Source of the DNA: Comamonadaceae bacterium G21597-S1
GTDB lineage: Bacteria; Pseudomonadota; Gammaproteobacteria; Burkholderiales; Burkholderiaceae_C
Direction: 5' to 3'
NCBI GenBank assembly: GCA_027214345.1
Contig: JAPWHR010000009.1
Span: forward strand, 1-64,000
Length of the DNA: 64,000 nucleotides
Shown here: positions 32,031 through 42,790 of the stretch, in pieces
Position numbering within the stretch: the first letter of the stretch is position 1
How the letters are laid out: each line of letters begins with the position of its first letter
Program-made: the position numbers and the translations under genes
The notes under the pieces: generated by a model
Database searches by the model: none
Told to the model about the DNA's origin: nothing
What the model saw: only the letters and a program-made list of their open reading frames with translations

Positions 32031-32879
32031 ATGGGCGGTGGCGGAGACGGCGGTGCGGCTGACCTGCGGGCAGAAGAGCAGGCGCGCCAGCGCAAGATTC
32101 AGATGGCCGTCGACGCGATCAACGGCAAGTTCGGCATCGCGCCGTCGAGCGCAACCGTTGGCGCGGCGCCCACGCGCGAGCAGTTCACTACGGCGGCCAC
32201 TGGCGGCACGCCTGGTGGATATGTCGACGTCGGGCGCGAAGAACGTCGCTATGTGGCTCCGGTTGCGGCAACGGCAGGCGGGTTCGACCAGGCCGGGTTC
32301 GATGCGGCGATGAAGGCGTTCGAGGGCACCCAGAGCGATGTGACTGCCAACAAGGCCGCCCGGGATGCTCTGTACAAGGATGTCGGCAGTGCAACGACTG
32401 ACGTCGCCACGCGAGACCTCGATCGCCAGTTCACGACGGCCAGCAACCAGAACTTGTTCGGCCTGGCGCGCGCTGGCTTGATGGGTGGATCGGTTGACGC
32501 TGAATCAGGCGGCGACCTGCAAACGCGCTACGGCGAGGGCAAAATTCGGGCGGAGCAGGCCGGCATCGGGGCCGCGTCCGATCTGCAGTCGGTGGACGAG
32601 AAAACCCGCCAGAACCTGATCAGCTTGGCGCAGTCGGGCATCGATACCGGAACCGCGGCAAGCCTTGCAGCGGGGCAGGCAGCGGCCGCAGCATCGACCG
32701 CCAAGGCCAACACGGCCGGGGCGTCCGTCGGGCGGCTGTTCGATGACATGGGCCAGGCGTATCTGGCCAACAAAGTCAACGCGGCACGCTTCCCCAATGG
32801 CGTGCCACAGACCTCGAGTGGCAGCAGCTATTTCGGCAATCTGTTCACCGGCAAGCGGTACACCGGCACGAACGGGTAA
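32031..32879 (+). CDS. Internal virion / ejection protein
   Basis: 282 residues. Gly-rich start (MGGGGDGGAADLRAEEQARQ), then mainly helical Ala/Gln/Thr-rich sequence, typical of ejection proteins encoded just before the large polyvalent protein. Likely part of the proteins that leave the capsid with DNA. Not recognised by motif. Confidence 0.58.
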   Translation: MGGGGDGGAADLRAEEQARQRKIQMAVDAINGKFGIAPSSATVGAAPTREQFTTAATGGTPGGYVDVGREERRYVAPVAATAGGFDQAGFDAAMKAFEGTQSDVTANKAARDALYKDVGSATTDVATRDLDRQFTTASNQNLFGLARAGLMGGSVDAESGGDLQTRYGEGKIRAEQAGIGAASDLQSVDEKTRQNLISLAQSGIDTGTAASLAAGQAAAAASTAKANTAGASVGRLFDDMGQAYLANKVNAARFPNGVPQTSSGSSYFGNLFTGKRYTGTNG

Positions 32880-32888
32880 GGGGAGACC

Positions 32889-33551
32889 ATGGCATTCGAT
32901 CCGATCAGCATTGGGGCAATGCTCCTGAGCGCGGCAATCTCGCACAAGAGCCAGGCCGACGCCGTCGCCAAGCAAAAGCGCATGGCTGTGGAGTCTCGCC
33001 AGCGGGCCATGGCCGCGCAGAACCAGGCCACCGACGTGGCGATGAAGCGCGTGCAGGAGTTCGACCCGAACACCCGCAAGCAGGCGCAGGACGACATCAC
33101 GCAGGACCTGACGCAACAGCTCGAGCAGGCTGGCACGGCCAAGCCAATCACGGCTCAAGGCGTCGAGGTCGGTGGCACTATCCCCGGCGGCACTGGAGAC
33201 TACCTGACGGCCAAGGCCAAGGAGACCGCCAAGGCAGCGGAGTCCAGCCGGCAACTTGCCCAGCTTTTCGGGCGCATCGGTGGCGCGCAGCAGCTGCGCC
33301 GCAATGAATCCGTGTCCTTTGGCGACACGGCTGGCGAGATTGGCCGTATCCAGACCGGCGCCAACAACATCTCCAACATCGACCAGATCGGCATCGACGC
33401 GGCGGGGCAACCAAGCCTGGGCGGAATGCTGGTGAGTTCTGCGCTGGGTGCGTATGGGATGGGGCGGGCTGGCCTGCCTACGGCCAAGAAGATGGTCGCC
33501 GGGGCGCCTGGCGGGTTTGCAAACGGCAGCTGGCTCGTTGGCCCGCAGTAA
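32889..33551 (+). CDS. Internal virion / ejection protein
   Basis: 220 residues. Helical N-terminus (ISIGAMLLSAAISHKSQADA) with a short hydrophobic stretch, a Gln/Ala-rich middle, and a second small apolar segment (GGMLVSSALGAYGMGRAGLP). Ejection-protein composition and position. Confidence 0.58.
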   Translation: MAFDPISIGAMLLSAAISHKSQADAVAKQKRMAVESRQRAMAAQNQATDVAMKRVQEFDPNTRKQAQDDITQDLTQQLEQAGTAKPITAQGVEVGGTIPGGTGDYLTAKAKETAKAAESSRQLAQLFGRIGGAQQLRRNESVSFGDTAGEIGRIQTGANNISNIDQIGIDAAGQPSLGGMLVSSALGAYGMGRAGLPTAKKMVAGAPGGFANGSWLVGPQ

Positions 33552-33562
33552 AGGGGAGGTCT

Positions 33563-34783
33563 ATGCGGTTTCGAGTCCCCAACACTGGCGCGCAGCATGC
33601 GGCCGACGGCATCGGCAATTTCTTCCGGTCCATGGCAATGGCGCCGCTTTATCAGGCGCAGGCGGCTGAGGATGCGCGCGCCGTGCAAAGCAAGCTCGAT
33701 CTGCAAGGCGCCCAGCAGCGCCAGGCGCAGGCGCATGCCGCGCTGTTCGAGGGTCAGGCCGATACCGAACGACAGCAGCAGCAGCGCGGCAGTCTTGGCG
33801 AGCTCATCAAGACCGCAGCGATGATGCACGGCGTGGCACCCAGCCAGACGGCGGACTTTTCGCAGTTCGCCCAGACCGGGCAGTTGCCGGCGCAGTATCG
33901 GCCGCCAGCTGTCGACGGCGTCGGCCCGTTCCAGCCCGCCCCGAAGTTCTACCAGGACGACACGGCGTCGAAGATCTGGAAGTCGCTCGGCCTGACGAGC
34001 CAGGCGCTTGCGGTTGGCGACAAGAGCGTCGAGAACATCGCCAAGGCCAGCGACGTGTACCGCGACCAGACCCTGGGCGATCAGGTGCTGGCTGGCCAGA
34101 TCGACCCGGGCCGGGTGGCGGAGGCGCAGGCCGCTATGGGCGGTAAGGACCGGTTCTCCAACATCGAATCCACGGGCCGGGGGTTCAATAAGTTCACTGG
34201 GGCAGAACAATCGCTGAGTCCCAGCCTGTCGGTTCTTTTCGACAAGAAAACAAGCGCGGGGATTGGCAAGGACAACGCGGCGGCCGGCGCGTCCAACGCA
34301 TCGGCTGGTGCATCTCGTGCGCTGGCCGGGCTCCGTGGCGTGCAGACCAACAACGCGAAGGTCGAGGGCGGCATCACGGCGCTGGACTACGAAGCGGCCA
34401 GGGCCGGGCAGCCGCTGCCGAGTTCGAACAAGGGCACCAGTGGGTCGAGTGCGACCAATTCGAAATTCCGCAACCAGATCATCATGGCGGCCATGCGCCG
34501 GCCAGAGTTCGCGATGATGGACCCCGCCGAGAAGCAGGACTTCATCAACACCGAGCTGATGGTGGCCGGCATGGATCCGGTGGTCCCCGGTGAACTGGCG
34601 GGCGTATCCGGCAAGGGCAAGGTGGCAGCCAAGTCCGAGTCCGGTCCGATTGACGCGAACGCCGGCACCAAGAAGCCGGCGATCGATATGGACGCGGCCA
34701 ACAAGGTGAAGGCCGACTTCAAGGCGGGCAGGATCACCCGCGAACAGGCGAAGGCGAAGCTCAAAGCGCTCGGGATGGACTGA
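33563..34783 (+). CDS. Internal virion / ejection protein
   Basis: 406 helical residues, Ala/Gln-rich (QAQAAEDARAVQSKLDLQGA; AAAGASNASAGASRALAGLR), ending KVKADFKAGRITREQAKAKL. Stop and the next start share a base (TGATG), coupling it to the 2654-residue protein. Likely third ejection component. Confidence 0.58.
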   Translation: MRFRVPNTGAQHAADGIGNFFRSMAMAPLYQAQAAEDARAVQSKLDLQGAQQRQAQAHAALFEGQADTERQQQQRGSLGELIKTAAMMHGVAPSQTADFSQFAQTGQLPAQYRPPAVDGVGPFQPAPKFYQDDTASKIWKSLGLTSQALAVGDKSVENIAKASDVYRDQTLGDQVLAGQIDPGRVAEAQAAMGGKDRFSNIESTGRGFNKFTGAEQSLSPSLSVLFDKKTSAGIGKDNAAAGASNASAGASRALAGLRGVQTNNAKVEGGITALDYEAARAGQPLPSSNKGTSGSSATNSKFRNQIIMAAMRRPEFAMMDPAEKQDFINTELMVAGMDPVVPGELAGVSGKGKVAAKSESGPIDANAGTKKPAIDMDAANKVKADFKAGRITREQAKAKLKALGMD

Positions 34784-37700
34784 TGGAGGCCGACGACTTC
34801 CTGGCCGACGTTCCGAGCGCCGACGACTTCCTGGGCGAGCCCGACGCGCGCCGGCCGCGCCGCGACCGGATCAGGAATCCATACGTCGCACCAGACAACC
34901 CTGCCAACCCGATCGCTCCAACCGGAGGCAGCGTGTTGCAGGACGTGCAGATGGCGGTGCCGACCTTCAACGAGGACCGCCAGAACCGAGCCTTGGTGAA
35001 TGCCGCGATCGAGGCCAATACGCCGGCGCCGCGCGCTCCGCGACCGGTCAGGGATGCCAAGGCAATTGCGCAGGACCTGTATTCGATCCTGGGCAACACC
35101 GGCGTGCAGCTGGTCAAGCCGTTCGTGGATGTCGCCAACATTCCAGCCGGCGGCGCCCTGGATCCGGCAGTCCGGTTTCTTCGCCATGCCGGTCAAGCGG
35201 CCAATCAGGCGGCATCGCCGACCACGCAATACGACCGCGAGACGCTGGCCAGCATGCCCGAGGGCGACAGCCTGGAGAAGGCCGCGTTCCTGATCAGCAA
35301 CCCGGGCCTTGCAGCCAGCATGGGCGTGCCGTCGGTCGCATCCATGGCAATGCCGCTGGCCGCTGCCAAGGGGGCCAGCGTGCTGTTCCCGCGCACTGCG
35401 GCGGCCATGGGCGAGCAGTTCGCAACCGGATCGGCAGTTGGCGCCAATGCGCTGATGAACGCGGGCGACACGTTCGGGCAGACGCAGGCCGATTTGCCTG
35501 GGCGGCTGCTCGCGGCCCTGGGGTCGGGCGCGGCAAGCGCCTTGGTGGGCAAGTTCACCGGTGGCGGTCTGGAGGGCCAACTGGCCCGCGGTGGTGGCAT
35601 GCCAACCGTGGGCGCCGCGCTGCGCAGTGTCGGCAAGGAGTCGGCGCAGGAGTTCGGCGAGAACGTGGGCAACCAGCTCGCACAGGACACGGGCGAGGGC
35701 CAGCCGCTGAACTTTGCCAAGGCAATCGACGAGGGCACCATCGGGGCGGTCCTGGCGCCGTTCGTGTCGGGACCGATCAACGCGGCGCAGCTGGCCACAG
35801 ATCCCGGACGTCACGACGCCAGGCTACTGGCGGGCGCGATCAAGGCGGACACCGACAGCATGCCGGCCCGGCCGGATGTGATCGACAACAGCGTGCAGTC
35901 ACAAGCTGCACCTGCGGCCACGCGGCCAGTCACACCGGCCACGCCGGCGCCAATTCCGAGCATCCCCCAGTTGGGCTATGACCCTGCCGTGCAAAACCCG
36001 GATCGCCCGATCGTGGTCGATGCGCAGGGACAGGCCCGGCCGATGTCGGCAGACGAGTTCCTGCAGTCCGATCAGGGCCGCCAGGACGCACAAGACACCG
36101 GATTGACCCCGGACGTTCGCCGGGCGGCCGAAAAGCGCGCCAGTAGCCCGGAGCCTGGACCAGTGAGCGTGCCATCCGATCTGGTGAAGCGATTGATCGA
36201 TTCCGGGTGGGTTCCACCTGACCAGCGACCAAAGCCGTCGGACGGCAACAACCCGAACCCGGACCCGGACACCGTCGATGCGATTGGGCAGGATCTGGAG
36301 TCGCTGTACCAGCAGGACGTGAAGGACGGCATCAAGCGGCGATTGGGTATCGATCAGACCGCGCCAGCGCAGCCGACAGAGCCCAAGGCGCAGGCGTCCG
36401 CATTTCGGTCCTTCCTGCGTGACCTGGGCATCGCGCCTGATCTGGCCGGCGACATCACTGGCGAACGCGGATTCAAGGCCAACAGCCGCATGCCCGGCAC
36501 ATTCCGCAAGGGCGGCTTGCAGCTCGATGAGATCGTGACTCGGGCGGTGGAGCGCGGATTCCTGACCGATAGCCAAGTCGAGTCGATGCTGGACAACGGC
36601 GGCACCAATGCGCTGGTGGAGATGATCCGCGCCGAGCTGCGGGGCGAGCGTCAGGTATCGAACGACGTGGCCGGCGATCAGGCGCAACTCGAGATCGACG
36701 GCCGCGCAATGGAGGACTTGCAGCGCCAGGCCGAGGCGATCGGGTTTGATACCGCCGGCATGCAGAGCGATCAGATCAATCTGGCCTTGAAGCGCATTGA
36801 GCGCCGTCGGGCGAAGGCACAAGGGCGCCTAGACGTTTCACGTGAAGCGCAGGCAGAGCGCCATGCGATGGATCAGGCCGATGCATTCGCGGACCTTGAT
36901 GATGCGGACATCCCGTGGAACAATGACAGCAACACCAGCACCGAGGACGCCATGCGCGCCCTTGGATTCAGCGACCAGGAGATCAGCGATGCCGTTACCC
37001 AAGGACCCCGACAAGCGCAGGCGGATAGCCGCGGCGATGGTGGAACTGGGCAAGCTGTCGCCCGAGGACCGAGCCGCGCAGATCCAGCGGATCCGGGAAG
37101 TGCGACAGGACCGCAGCCAGACCAAGCCCAAGAAGGGCTGACCAGCTACACCCCAGAGGAGCTTCGCGCGCGCGACAAGCGCATTGCCGATCAGGCCAAG
37201 GCCCAAGCACAGCAGCAAGCCGATGCCGATGCCAGGGCAAAGGCAGACTCCGAACGCGACGGGTTTGCGCTGACCGGGTCGGACCGCGCGGCCGACGTGG
37301 CCGCCTCGCAAGGCCAGGCCGACATATTCAGCGAACCAGCGCAGCCGACGCAGGCACCGCAGCCGTCGGCCCGCCTGACCGATGCCGGGGACGAGCTGAT
37401 CCGCAATCGGCGCGGCAAGCTCAAGGGTCTGGCCTGGGATGACGTGTCCAGCATGAACGACACGCTCAAGGTCGCGCAGGTCATCAAGTCCAATGTCTGG
37501 CCGCGTCCCGACTACGCCAAGATGGTCGAGGATGGCGCGCCGGCATGGAAGGCCGCTGCGCTCAAGGCGGTGTACGACAAGATCGCTGCTGCGCCGGCCA
37601 CCCGCACGACGCCAACCAATGACGATCTGCGGTACTACATCGAGACGCTGGGCCAGGTGCGCGAGACGCTGGTGGCCGAGCTCGATCGAGTGCAGGCAAT

Positions 37701-40700
37701 GCCCGATGCCGACAAGCTGTGGAAGAACCTCAAGGCCGAGAATGTCTTTGGCAAGGTGTTCCCGGTCCCTGCCGATGCGCGGGCTACCTATGGCCGTGCG
37801 AGTCCGTTTGATCGAAGCTCCGAGCAGGGAAAAGCCAACAACAAGCGAGCCCTCCTGATCGGTGGCAACGGCGCAATGCATGCGCTGCAGTTCGGCTACA
37901 AGACATTGAACAAGATCCGCGATCTGGTCGCCGAAGGGTTCCCGGCCAAGCGCGAAGCGTGGGAGAAGTCTTACGATGTTCGCTCGCTGGAGACGCGCGA
38001 CAATGACGTGCCACAGGCGGAGCGCACCGGAGAGCCGCAAGATCGGTTCTACGTCTACGAGAAGGGATCGAGGTACCGCCTGGCCAAAGGCGGGCAGGAC
38101 GGGGGGTATGCCACGCGCGAGCTGGCTGAAGCCTTTGCACGGTCCTTGACCGTCAAGCGACGAGAAGTGCTGCCGCCCAGCCGCGGGCTCGATCTGGCTG
38201 ACGTGCGGCGCGCTGGTCCTGATTGGCGCGCCGGCAAGAACGTGACGTCTGACGACGTCATGCAGCAATTCGGCTTTCGTGGTGTCAACCTGGGAGAGTA
38301 CGTCAAGGCCCGCCAGGACATCGCGCAGCTGCATCTGAACCACGTGTATGACGCGTTCAGCGACCTGGCCGACCTGCTGGGGGTGCCGCCCAAGGCTATG
38401 AGCCTCAATGGCACGCTTGGGGTCGCGGTGGGCGCGCAAGGTAGCGGAAAGGCGCTGGCGCATTTCGTGCCCGGCGTGAACGAGATCAACATCACGCGCG
38501 ACTCGGGTGCTGGCGCGCTGGCCCATGAATTCGGGCACGCCCTGGATCACTACTTCGCCACGCAGCACGGTCGCGCCGCGTCGATGGCGAAGCGCCCGTA
38601 CCTGTCGGCAGTGATTGATAGCATCAACGACACCGGCGGCGTGCGCCCCGAGGTCATGGGCGCCATGCGCGACGTGATGAAGGCGATCAATCAACGCCAG
38701 ATGACCGAGGCCGAGGCACGCGATTACATCACCAGCCAGCGCGAGATCAACCAGCGCAGGCTCGACCGGTGGGTTGTCGAGCTCAAGGGCAACCGCGGGG
38801 CCGATCCGGACGCGCTCGATGCTGCAGCGCAGAAGCTCCGGCGCGGGGATGTTGGTGAGCCGCAGGACACGGATCTGGAAACGAACCTGGCCGACTTTGT
38901 TGCAGCGTCCGGACTGAAGCCTGGCAACGTCACCCTGTCCAATCCCGTGACGCTGGCGTATCGGCTGCGCGACTTGGCGGACGAGGCGCGGTTCATGGCA
39001 ACGCACATCCCGCAAAAGGAATCGGACTACTCCAAGGCGTCGGCCGCGCTGGATGCCAAGAAGCGCGATGGCGACGGCTATTGGTCGACGCCTTGGGAGA
39101 AGTTTGCCAGAGCGTTCGAGACCTTCGCCATGGATGCCCTCAAGGACCGTCAGCGCGAGAGCCTGTACCTGAGCGGCCTGGTCGACAGCAAAGGCTGGCA
39201 GGAATGGTCTGCGGCCACCGGCAAGGCAATGCCATATCCCGCTGGCGAAGAACGTCTTGGGTTGCAGCAGGCGTTTCAGTCGCTGGTCGACACGATCCAG
39301 ACCCGCCAGGACGACGCCGGCAACGTGGCCATGTACAGCCGGCCAGCGGGCGAAGCTGCCAACACTACCGACAACATCCGCGCAGCCCTCACCGAGCGCT
39401 TTGGCGATCTGATCGCTCGATTGGAAGCGCGCGGCTTCCTGCGGATCTGGGACAGCGCGGCCGACTACAACGAGTCGGGCCAGGCGTCCGAGCAGATCGA
39501 GGGGCCGGCGCAAGGGTTCTGGGACGGCAAGCAGGCGCACCTGTTTGCTGACGCGCTCTCGAAGGGCGACGAGGTGGCAGTGTTCCTGCACGAGGTCGGC
39601 GAGCACGCAAGCATGGAGGACATGATCGGCCCTGACGCCTACCAGCGCATGGTCGCGCGGGCGTACGAGCTGGTCGACGCTGGCGACCCTGCTGCTGTGC
39701 GGGCGATGGACCGCGTGCCAGATGACACGCCGGCGCAGTATGCCGATTCCGAATTGCTGGCCTACATGATCGAGACAGTGGCAAGCGACGGCGCCAAGGC
39801 CACGCCAGGGGCGCGCAAGTGGCTGGCCGACGTTGTAGCGGCCGTGCGGGCCTGGTTCGCCCAGACGGGACTGAACAAGCTGCTGGAGCGATACGGCAAG
39901 GGGATCGTGCTGACGCCGCAGGACATTGCTGCGTTGGCGGTGCGGGCGGTGCGCTGGCAAGCGGGGCAGCACAGTCCGTCGGCGGTGGCGGCAGCGGGCA
40001 AGGCGAGTCGGCCGGGCAGCACGACACTGGCCGCTGTAGCAGTTGCCAACACTTTCGGCGGCATGCCTGCCGCCCCGACGACAGCGGCGCAGGCGCAAGG
40101 CCGCGCCATGCCATGGTCCGTGCCCGAGCCCGGGCGCCTAGACGACTTCATCCGGTACATTCAGAACAACCGGATCGACATCAAGCGCACGGTCGACGCG
40201 GTAAAGGCCGCCGGCCAGACCATTGCCGACGACGCCAATCCGTACCTTCAGGACGAGCTCTTCATCGGCAAGGTCCGGGCTGGCCTCGATCGCTTGGCTG
40301 ACGAGCAGGTAACGCCGCTTTTGCGCGCGATCGCCAACTCGGGGTTCACGCCGGCGCAGGTCAACGAATACCTGTGGGCCCGGCACGCCGAGGAAAGAAA
40401 CCGGCAGATGGCCAAGGTCAACGCGGTGCCGTTCACAGCTGCACTGGACCTGGCCGGCATGTCGACGGCAGATGCGAACACGAAGTTGGCCGCCTTCCAG
40501 GCCATGCCGGACTTCCGCAAGATGCAGGCGATCGCCAGGATGGTCGACCAGATCACATCCGACGCTCGCACCAAGATCGTGACCGACGGCCTCGAGGAAC
40601 CGGGCGTGATCCAGGCATGGGAGGGTGCCTACAAGCGCTACGTGCCGCTGCAGCGGGACATGGAAGAAGCGGGTGGCAAGGCATCGGGCTACAACGTCAA

Positions 40701-42747
40701 AGGCAGCGAATCGCGCCGGGCCGTTGGCTCGAAGAAAGAGGCCGTCAATATTCTGGCCAACGTGATCGCGCAGGCCGAGGCGACGATCATCCGATCGGAG
40801 AAGGCCGCCGTCGGGCGCAGCGTGCTGGACATGGCTCGGCAACACCCGAACCTGGACTTCTGGACGGTGGACACGCCGCCCACAGAGAAGGCCATCGACC
40901 CGCGCACTGGTCTGGTCACCAATCGCGTCAAGGCCAACTACAAGGCCCTGGACAACGTGTTCACGGTCAAGGAGGCCGGCGTCGAACATTTCGTCGTGTT
41001 CAACGAGAGCAACCCGCGGGCGGTGCAGTTCGCGCGCACGCTCAAGGGCTTGGACGCTGCGAACATGGGGCCGGTCATGGAGACCATCAACAAGGCCACG
41101 CGATACCTGGCCGCTTGGGTCACGAGCCGCAACCCGCTGTTCTGGCTGACCAACTTCGCGCGCGACATGCAGGGCCTGGCCTTCAACCTGCAAAGCACGC
41201 CGCTGGCAGGGCAAGCGCCGCAAGTCCTGGCCAAGGTTCCTCAGGCGCTGGCCGGGGTTGCCATGGTGAACATGGGTAAGGGCAGCGGTCGGTGGAAGAC
41301 CCTGGCGCAGGAGTTCAAGGACTCAGGCGGGCAGACCGGCTACATGCAGCAGTACCGCGATTCGGTCGAACGTATGGGCGACATCGTGAAGGAGGTCAAT
41401 CGGATCGGGCAAAGCCGCTACGATCCGCGCGCTCTGGCTCGGGGGCTGCTTGACGTCATCGACGGCGCCAACGACACGATCGAGAACGGGGTGCGCCTGG
41501 CCGCCTACGCGCAGGCGCGCGAGGAAGGCTTGAGCCAGGCTCAGGCCGCATCCCTGGCCAAGAACATCACTGTCAACTTCAACCGCAAAGGCAACGCGAC
41601 CGCCCTTTACAACGCGCTGTTCATGTTCTTCAATGCCAACGTACAGGGCAACGTGCGGATGATCCAGGGTGTGATGCAAAGCCGCAGGGCCCAGGCCTAC
41701 GCCGGCGCGCTCACGGTTGCTGGCGCCGCGGTAGCGCTGTTGAACCTGGCCGCCGGCGGCGATGATGAGGCCACCCGCAAGAAGCGATACGAGCTGGTGC
41801 CGGAGTGGGAGCGCGAGCGCAACTGGATCGTGTTCATCCCAGGCACGGACGAATACATCAAGATCCCGTTGCCCCTTGGGCCGCACGTCCTGTTCAATGC
41901 CGGCCGTATCCTGGCCGAGCTGGGTTTCGAGGATGGTGCGGATCCAGTCGAGAAGGCCGGCAGCTTTGTCTCCAGCATGATCAGCGCGTTCAACCCGATC
42001 GGCGGCGGCTTGCCCACAGCCGATGCCAAGGGTGTGGCCCAGCTGGCAACGCCCACGATCGCGCGTCCAATCGTCGACACGGTACTGAACCAGAACTTTG
42101 CCGGCATCCCGATCACGCGCGAGAACAACTTCCCCGGCTACAAGAAGCCCAACTATCTGAATGGCCGGGAGAACACGCCGGCCTACTGGACGACGGCGGC
42201 CAAGGCGATGAACGACTGGACCGGAGGCGACACCATCAAGCCGGGCAAGATCAACCTTTCGCCTGAGCAGCTGGCCTACCTGGTCAAAGGTTACGCGGTG
42301 CCAGGCATCGCGCAGACGGCCGATAAGGTCGCCGGTCAGGTCATGAGCCGCAAGGACGCGCCACTCGATCAGATCGTGGGGGTGTCCAAGTTCTTCGGCA
42401 AGATCGACGACAACGAGCGCCGCCGGGCCGCGTACGAGGTCCTACGCACAGACGAGCAGCGACTGGGTGAGTACAAGAACTACGTCAAGGCCGGTGAGCG
42501 CGAGAAGGCACGGGAGGTCTTGACGCAATGGGGCGGTGGCAGCGAGGCAAATGGCCGCAAGCTGTTGGGCCAGTACACCGCGACCGATCGCCTGCTGGCC
42601 AGCTACCGTAAACAGAAGAAGGCCTTGACTGGAGACGACGACGGCGACCGACTGGATGCAGTAAACGCGCGCATCGATCGCACACTGGCGGTATACCTGG
42701 CAAACACCCGAGACGCGCGCCGGCGCGTGGCCGCAGCGCAAGAGTGA
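34783..42747 (+). CDS. 2654-residue large polyvalent protein (ejected virion protein)
   Basis: One frame of 7965 bp. Visible parts: repeated DDFL motifs at the N-terminus; an apolar Gly/Ala region (about 170-230); an LPD1-like segment (from about 1163, FGFRGVNLGEYVKARQDIA) running into a zincin motif HEFGH (1248-1252); a second zincin-like HEVGEH (1603-1608); and an LPD38-like C-terminal region (NPLFWLTNFARDM near 2117; WIVFIPGTDEYIKIPLPLGP near 2350). Such polyvalent proteins are packaged and injected with phage DNA, combining peptidase and accessory domains thought to counter host defences or remodel the host. Domain names are from recollection of family patterns. Confidence 0.8.
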   Translation: MEADDFLADVPSADDFLGEPDARRPRRDRIRNPYVAPDNPANPIAPTGGSVLQDVQMAVPTFNEDRQNRALVNAAIEANTPAPRAPRPVRDAKAIAQDLYSILGNTGVQLVKPFVDVANIPAGGALDPAVRFLRHAGQAANQAASPTTQYDRETLASMPEGDSLEKAAFLISNPGLAASMGVPSVASMAMPLAAAKGASVLFPRTAAAMGEQFATGSAVGANALMNAGDTFGQTQADLPGRLLAALGSGAASALVGKFTGGGLEGQLARGGGMPTVGAALRSVGKESAQEFGENVGNQLAQDTGEGQPLNFAKAIDEGTIGAVLAPFVSGPINAAQLATDPGRHDARLLAGAIKADTDSMPARPDVIDNSVQSQAAPAATRPVTPATPAPIPSIPQLGYDPAVQNPDRPIVVDAQGQARPMSADEFLQSDQGRQDAQDTGLTPDVRRAAEKRASSPEPGPVSVPSDLVKRLIDSGWVPPDQRPKPSDGNNPNPDPDTVDAIGQDLESLYQQDVKDGIKRRLGIDQTAPAQPTEPKAQASAFRSFLRDLGIAPDLAGDITGERGFKANSRMPGTFRKGGLQLDEIVTRAVERGFLTDSQVESMLDNGGTNALVEMIRAELRGERQVSNDVAGDQAQLEIDGRAMEDLQRQAEAIGFDTAGMQSDQINLALKRIERRRAKAQGRLDVSREAQAERHAMDQADAFADLDDADIPWNNDSNTSTEDAMRALGFSDQEISDAVTQGPRQAQADSRGDGGTGQAVARGPSRADPADPGSATGPQPDQAQEGLTSYTPEELRARDKRIADQAKAQAQQQADADARAKADSERDGFALTGSDRAADVAASQGQADIFSEPAQPTQAPQPSARLTDAGDELIRNRRGKLKGLAWDDVSSMNDTLKVAQVIKSNVWPRPDYAKMVEDGAPAWKAAALKAVYDKIAAAPATRTTPTNDDLRYYIETLGQVRETLVAELDRVQAMPDADKLWKNLKAENVFGKVFPVPADARATYGRASPFDRSSEQGKANNKRALLIGGNGAMHALQFGYKTLNKIRDLVAEGFPAKREAWEKSYDVRSLETRDNDVPQAERTGEPQDRFYVYEKGSRYRLAKGGQDGGYATRELAEAFARSLTVKRREVLPPSRGLDLADVRRAGPDWRAGKNVTSDDVMQQFGFRGVNLGEYVKARQDIAQLHLNHVYDAFSDLADLLGVPPKAMSLNGTLGVAVGAQGSGKALAHFVPGVNEINITRDSGAGALAHEFGHALDHYFATQHGRAASMAKRPYLSAVIDSINDTGGVRPEVMGAMRDVMKAINQRQMTEAEARDYITSQREINQRRLDRWVVELKGNRGADPDALDAAAQKLRRGDVGEPQDTDLETNLADFVAASGLKPGNVTLSNPVTLAYRLRDLADEARFMATHIPQKESDYSKASAALDAKKRDGDGYWSTPWEKFARAFETFAMDALKDRQRESLYLSGLVDSKGWQEWSAATGKAMPYPAGEERLGLQQAFQSLVDTIQTRQDDAGNVAMYSRPAGEAANTTDNIRAALTERFGDLIARLEARGFLRIWDSAADYNESGQASEQIEGPAQGFWDGKQAHLFADALSKGDEVAVFLHEVGEHASMEDMIGPDAYQRMVARAYELVDAGDPAAVRAMDRVPDDTPAQYADSELLAYMIETVASDGAKATPGARKWLADVVAAVRAWFAQTGLNKLLERYGKGIVLTPQDIAALAVRAVRWQAGQHSPSAVAAAGKASRPGSTTLAAVAVANTFGGMPAAPTTAAQAQGRAMPWSVPEPGRLDDFIRYIQNNRIDIKRTVDAVKAAGQTIADDANPYLQDELFIGKVRAGLDRLADEQVTPLLRAIANSGFTPAQVNEYLWARHAEERNRQMAKVNAVPFTAALDLAGMSTADANTKLAAFQAMPDFRKMQAIARMVDQITSDARTKIVTDGLEEPGVIQAWEGAYKRYVPLQRDMEEAGGKASGYNVKGSESRRAVGSKKEAVNILANVIAQAEATIIRSEKAAVGRSVLDMARQHPNLDFWTVDTPPTEKAIDPRTGLVTNRVKANYKALDNVFTVKEAGVEHFVVFNESNPRAVQFARTLKGLDAANMGPVMETINKATRYLAAWVTSRNPLFWLTNFARDMQGLAFNLQSTPLAGQAPQVLAKVPQALAGVAMVNMGKGSGRWKTLAQEFKDSGGQTGYMQQYRDSVERMGDIVKEVNRIGQSRYDPRALARGLLDVIDGANDTIENGVRLAAYAQAREEGLSQAQAASLAKNITVNFNRKGNATALYNALFMFFNANVQGNVRMIQGVMQSRRAQAYAGALTVAGAAVALLNLAAGGDDEATRKKRYELVPEWERERNWIVFIPGTDEYIKIPLPLGPHVLFNAGRILAELGFEDGADPVEKAGSFVSSMISAFNPIGGGLPTADAKGVAQLATPTIARPIVDTVLNQNFAGIPITRENNFPGYKKPNYLNGRENTPAYWTTAAKAMNDWTGGDTIKPGKINLSPEQLAYLVKGYAVPGIAQTADKVAGQVMSRKDAPLDQIVGVSKFFGKIDDNERRRAAYEVLRTDEQRLGEYKNYVKAGEREKAREVLTQWGGGSEANGRKLLGQYTATDRLLASYRKQKKALTGDDDGDRLDAVNARIDRTLAVYLANTRDARRRVAAAQE

Positions 42748-42790
42748 TTTTTCGTCACGGCAGGGGGTTGACTGCCGGACGATACAAGGC

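Noticed and set aside
36838-40098. 1086-codon minus-strand frame inside the giant virion gene
   Set aside because: Arg/His/Leu-rich antisense of a high-GC coding strand; no motif or ribosome site.
34783-42747. Virion RNA polymerase as in N4-like phages
   Set aside because: The size is suggestive, but no RNA polymerase motifs are seen, and the LPD-like and zincin motifs point to a polyvalent ejected protein.
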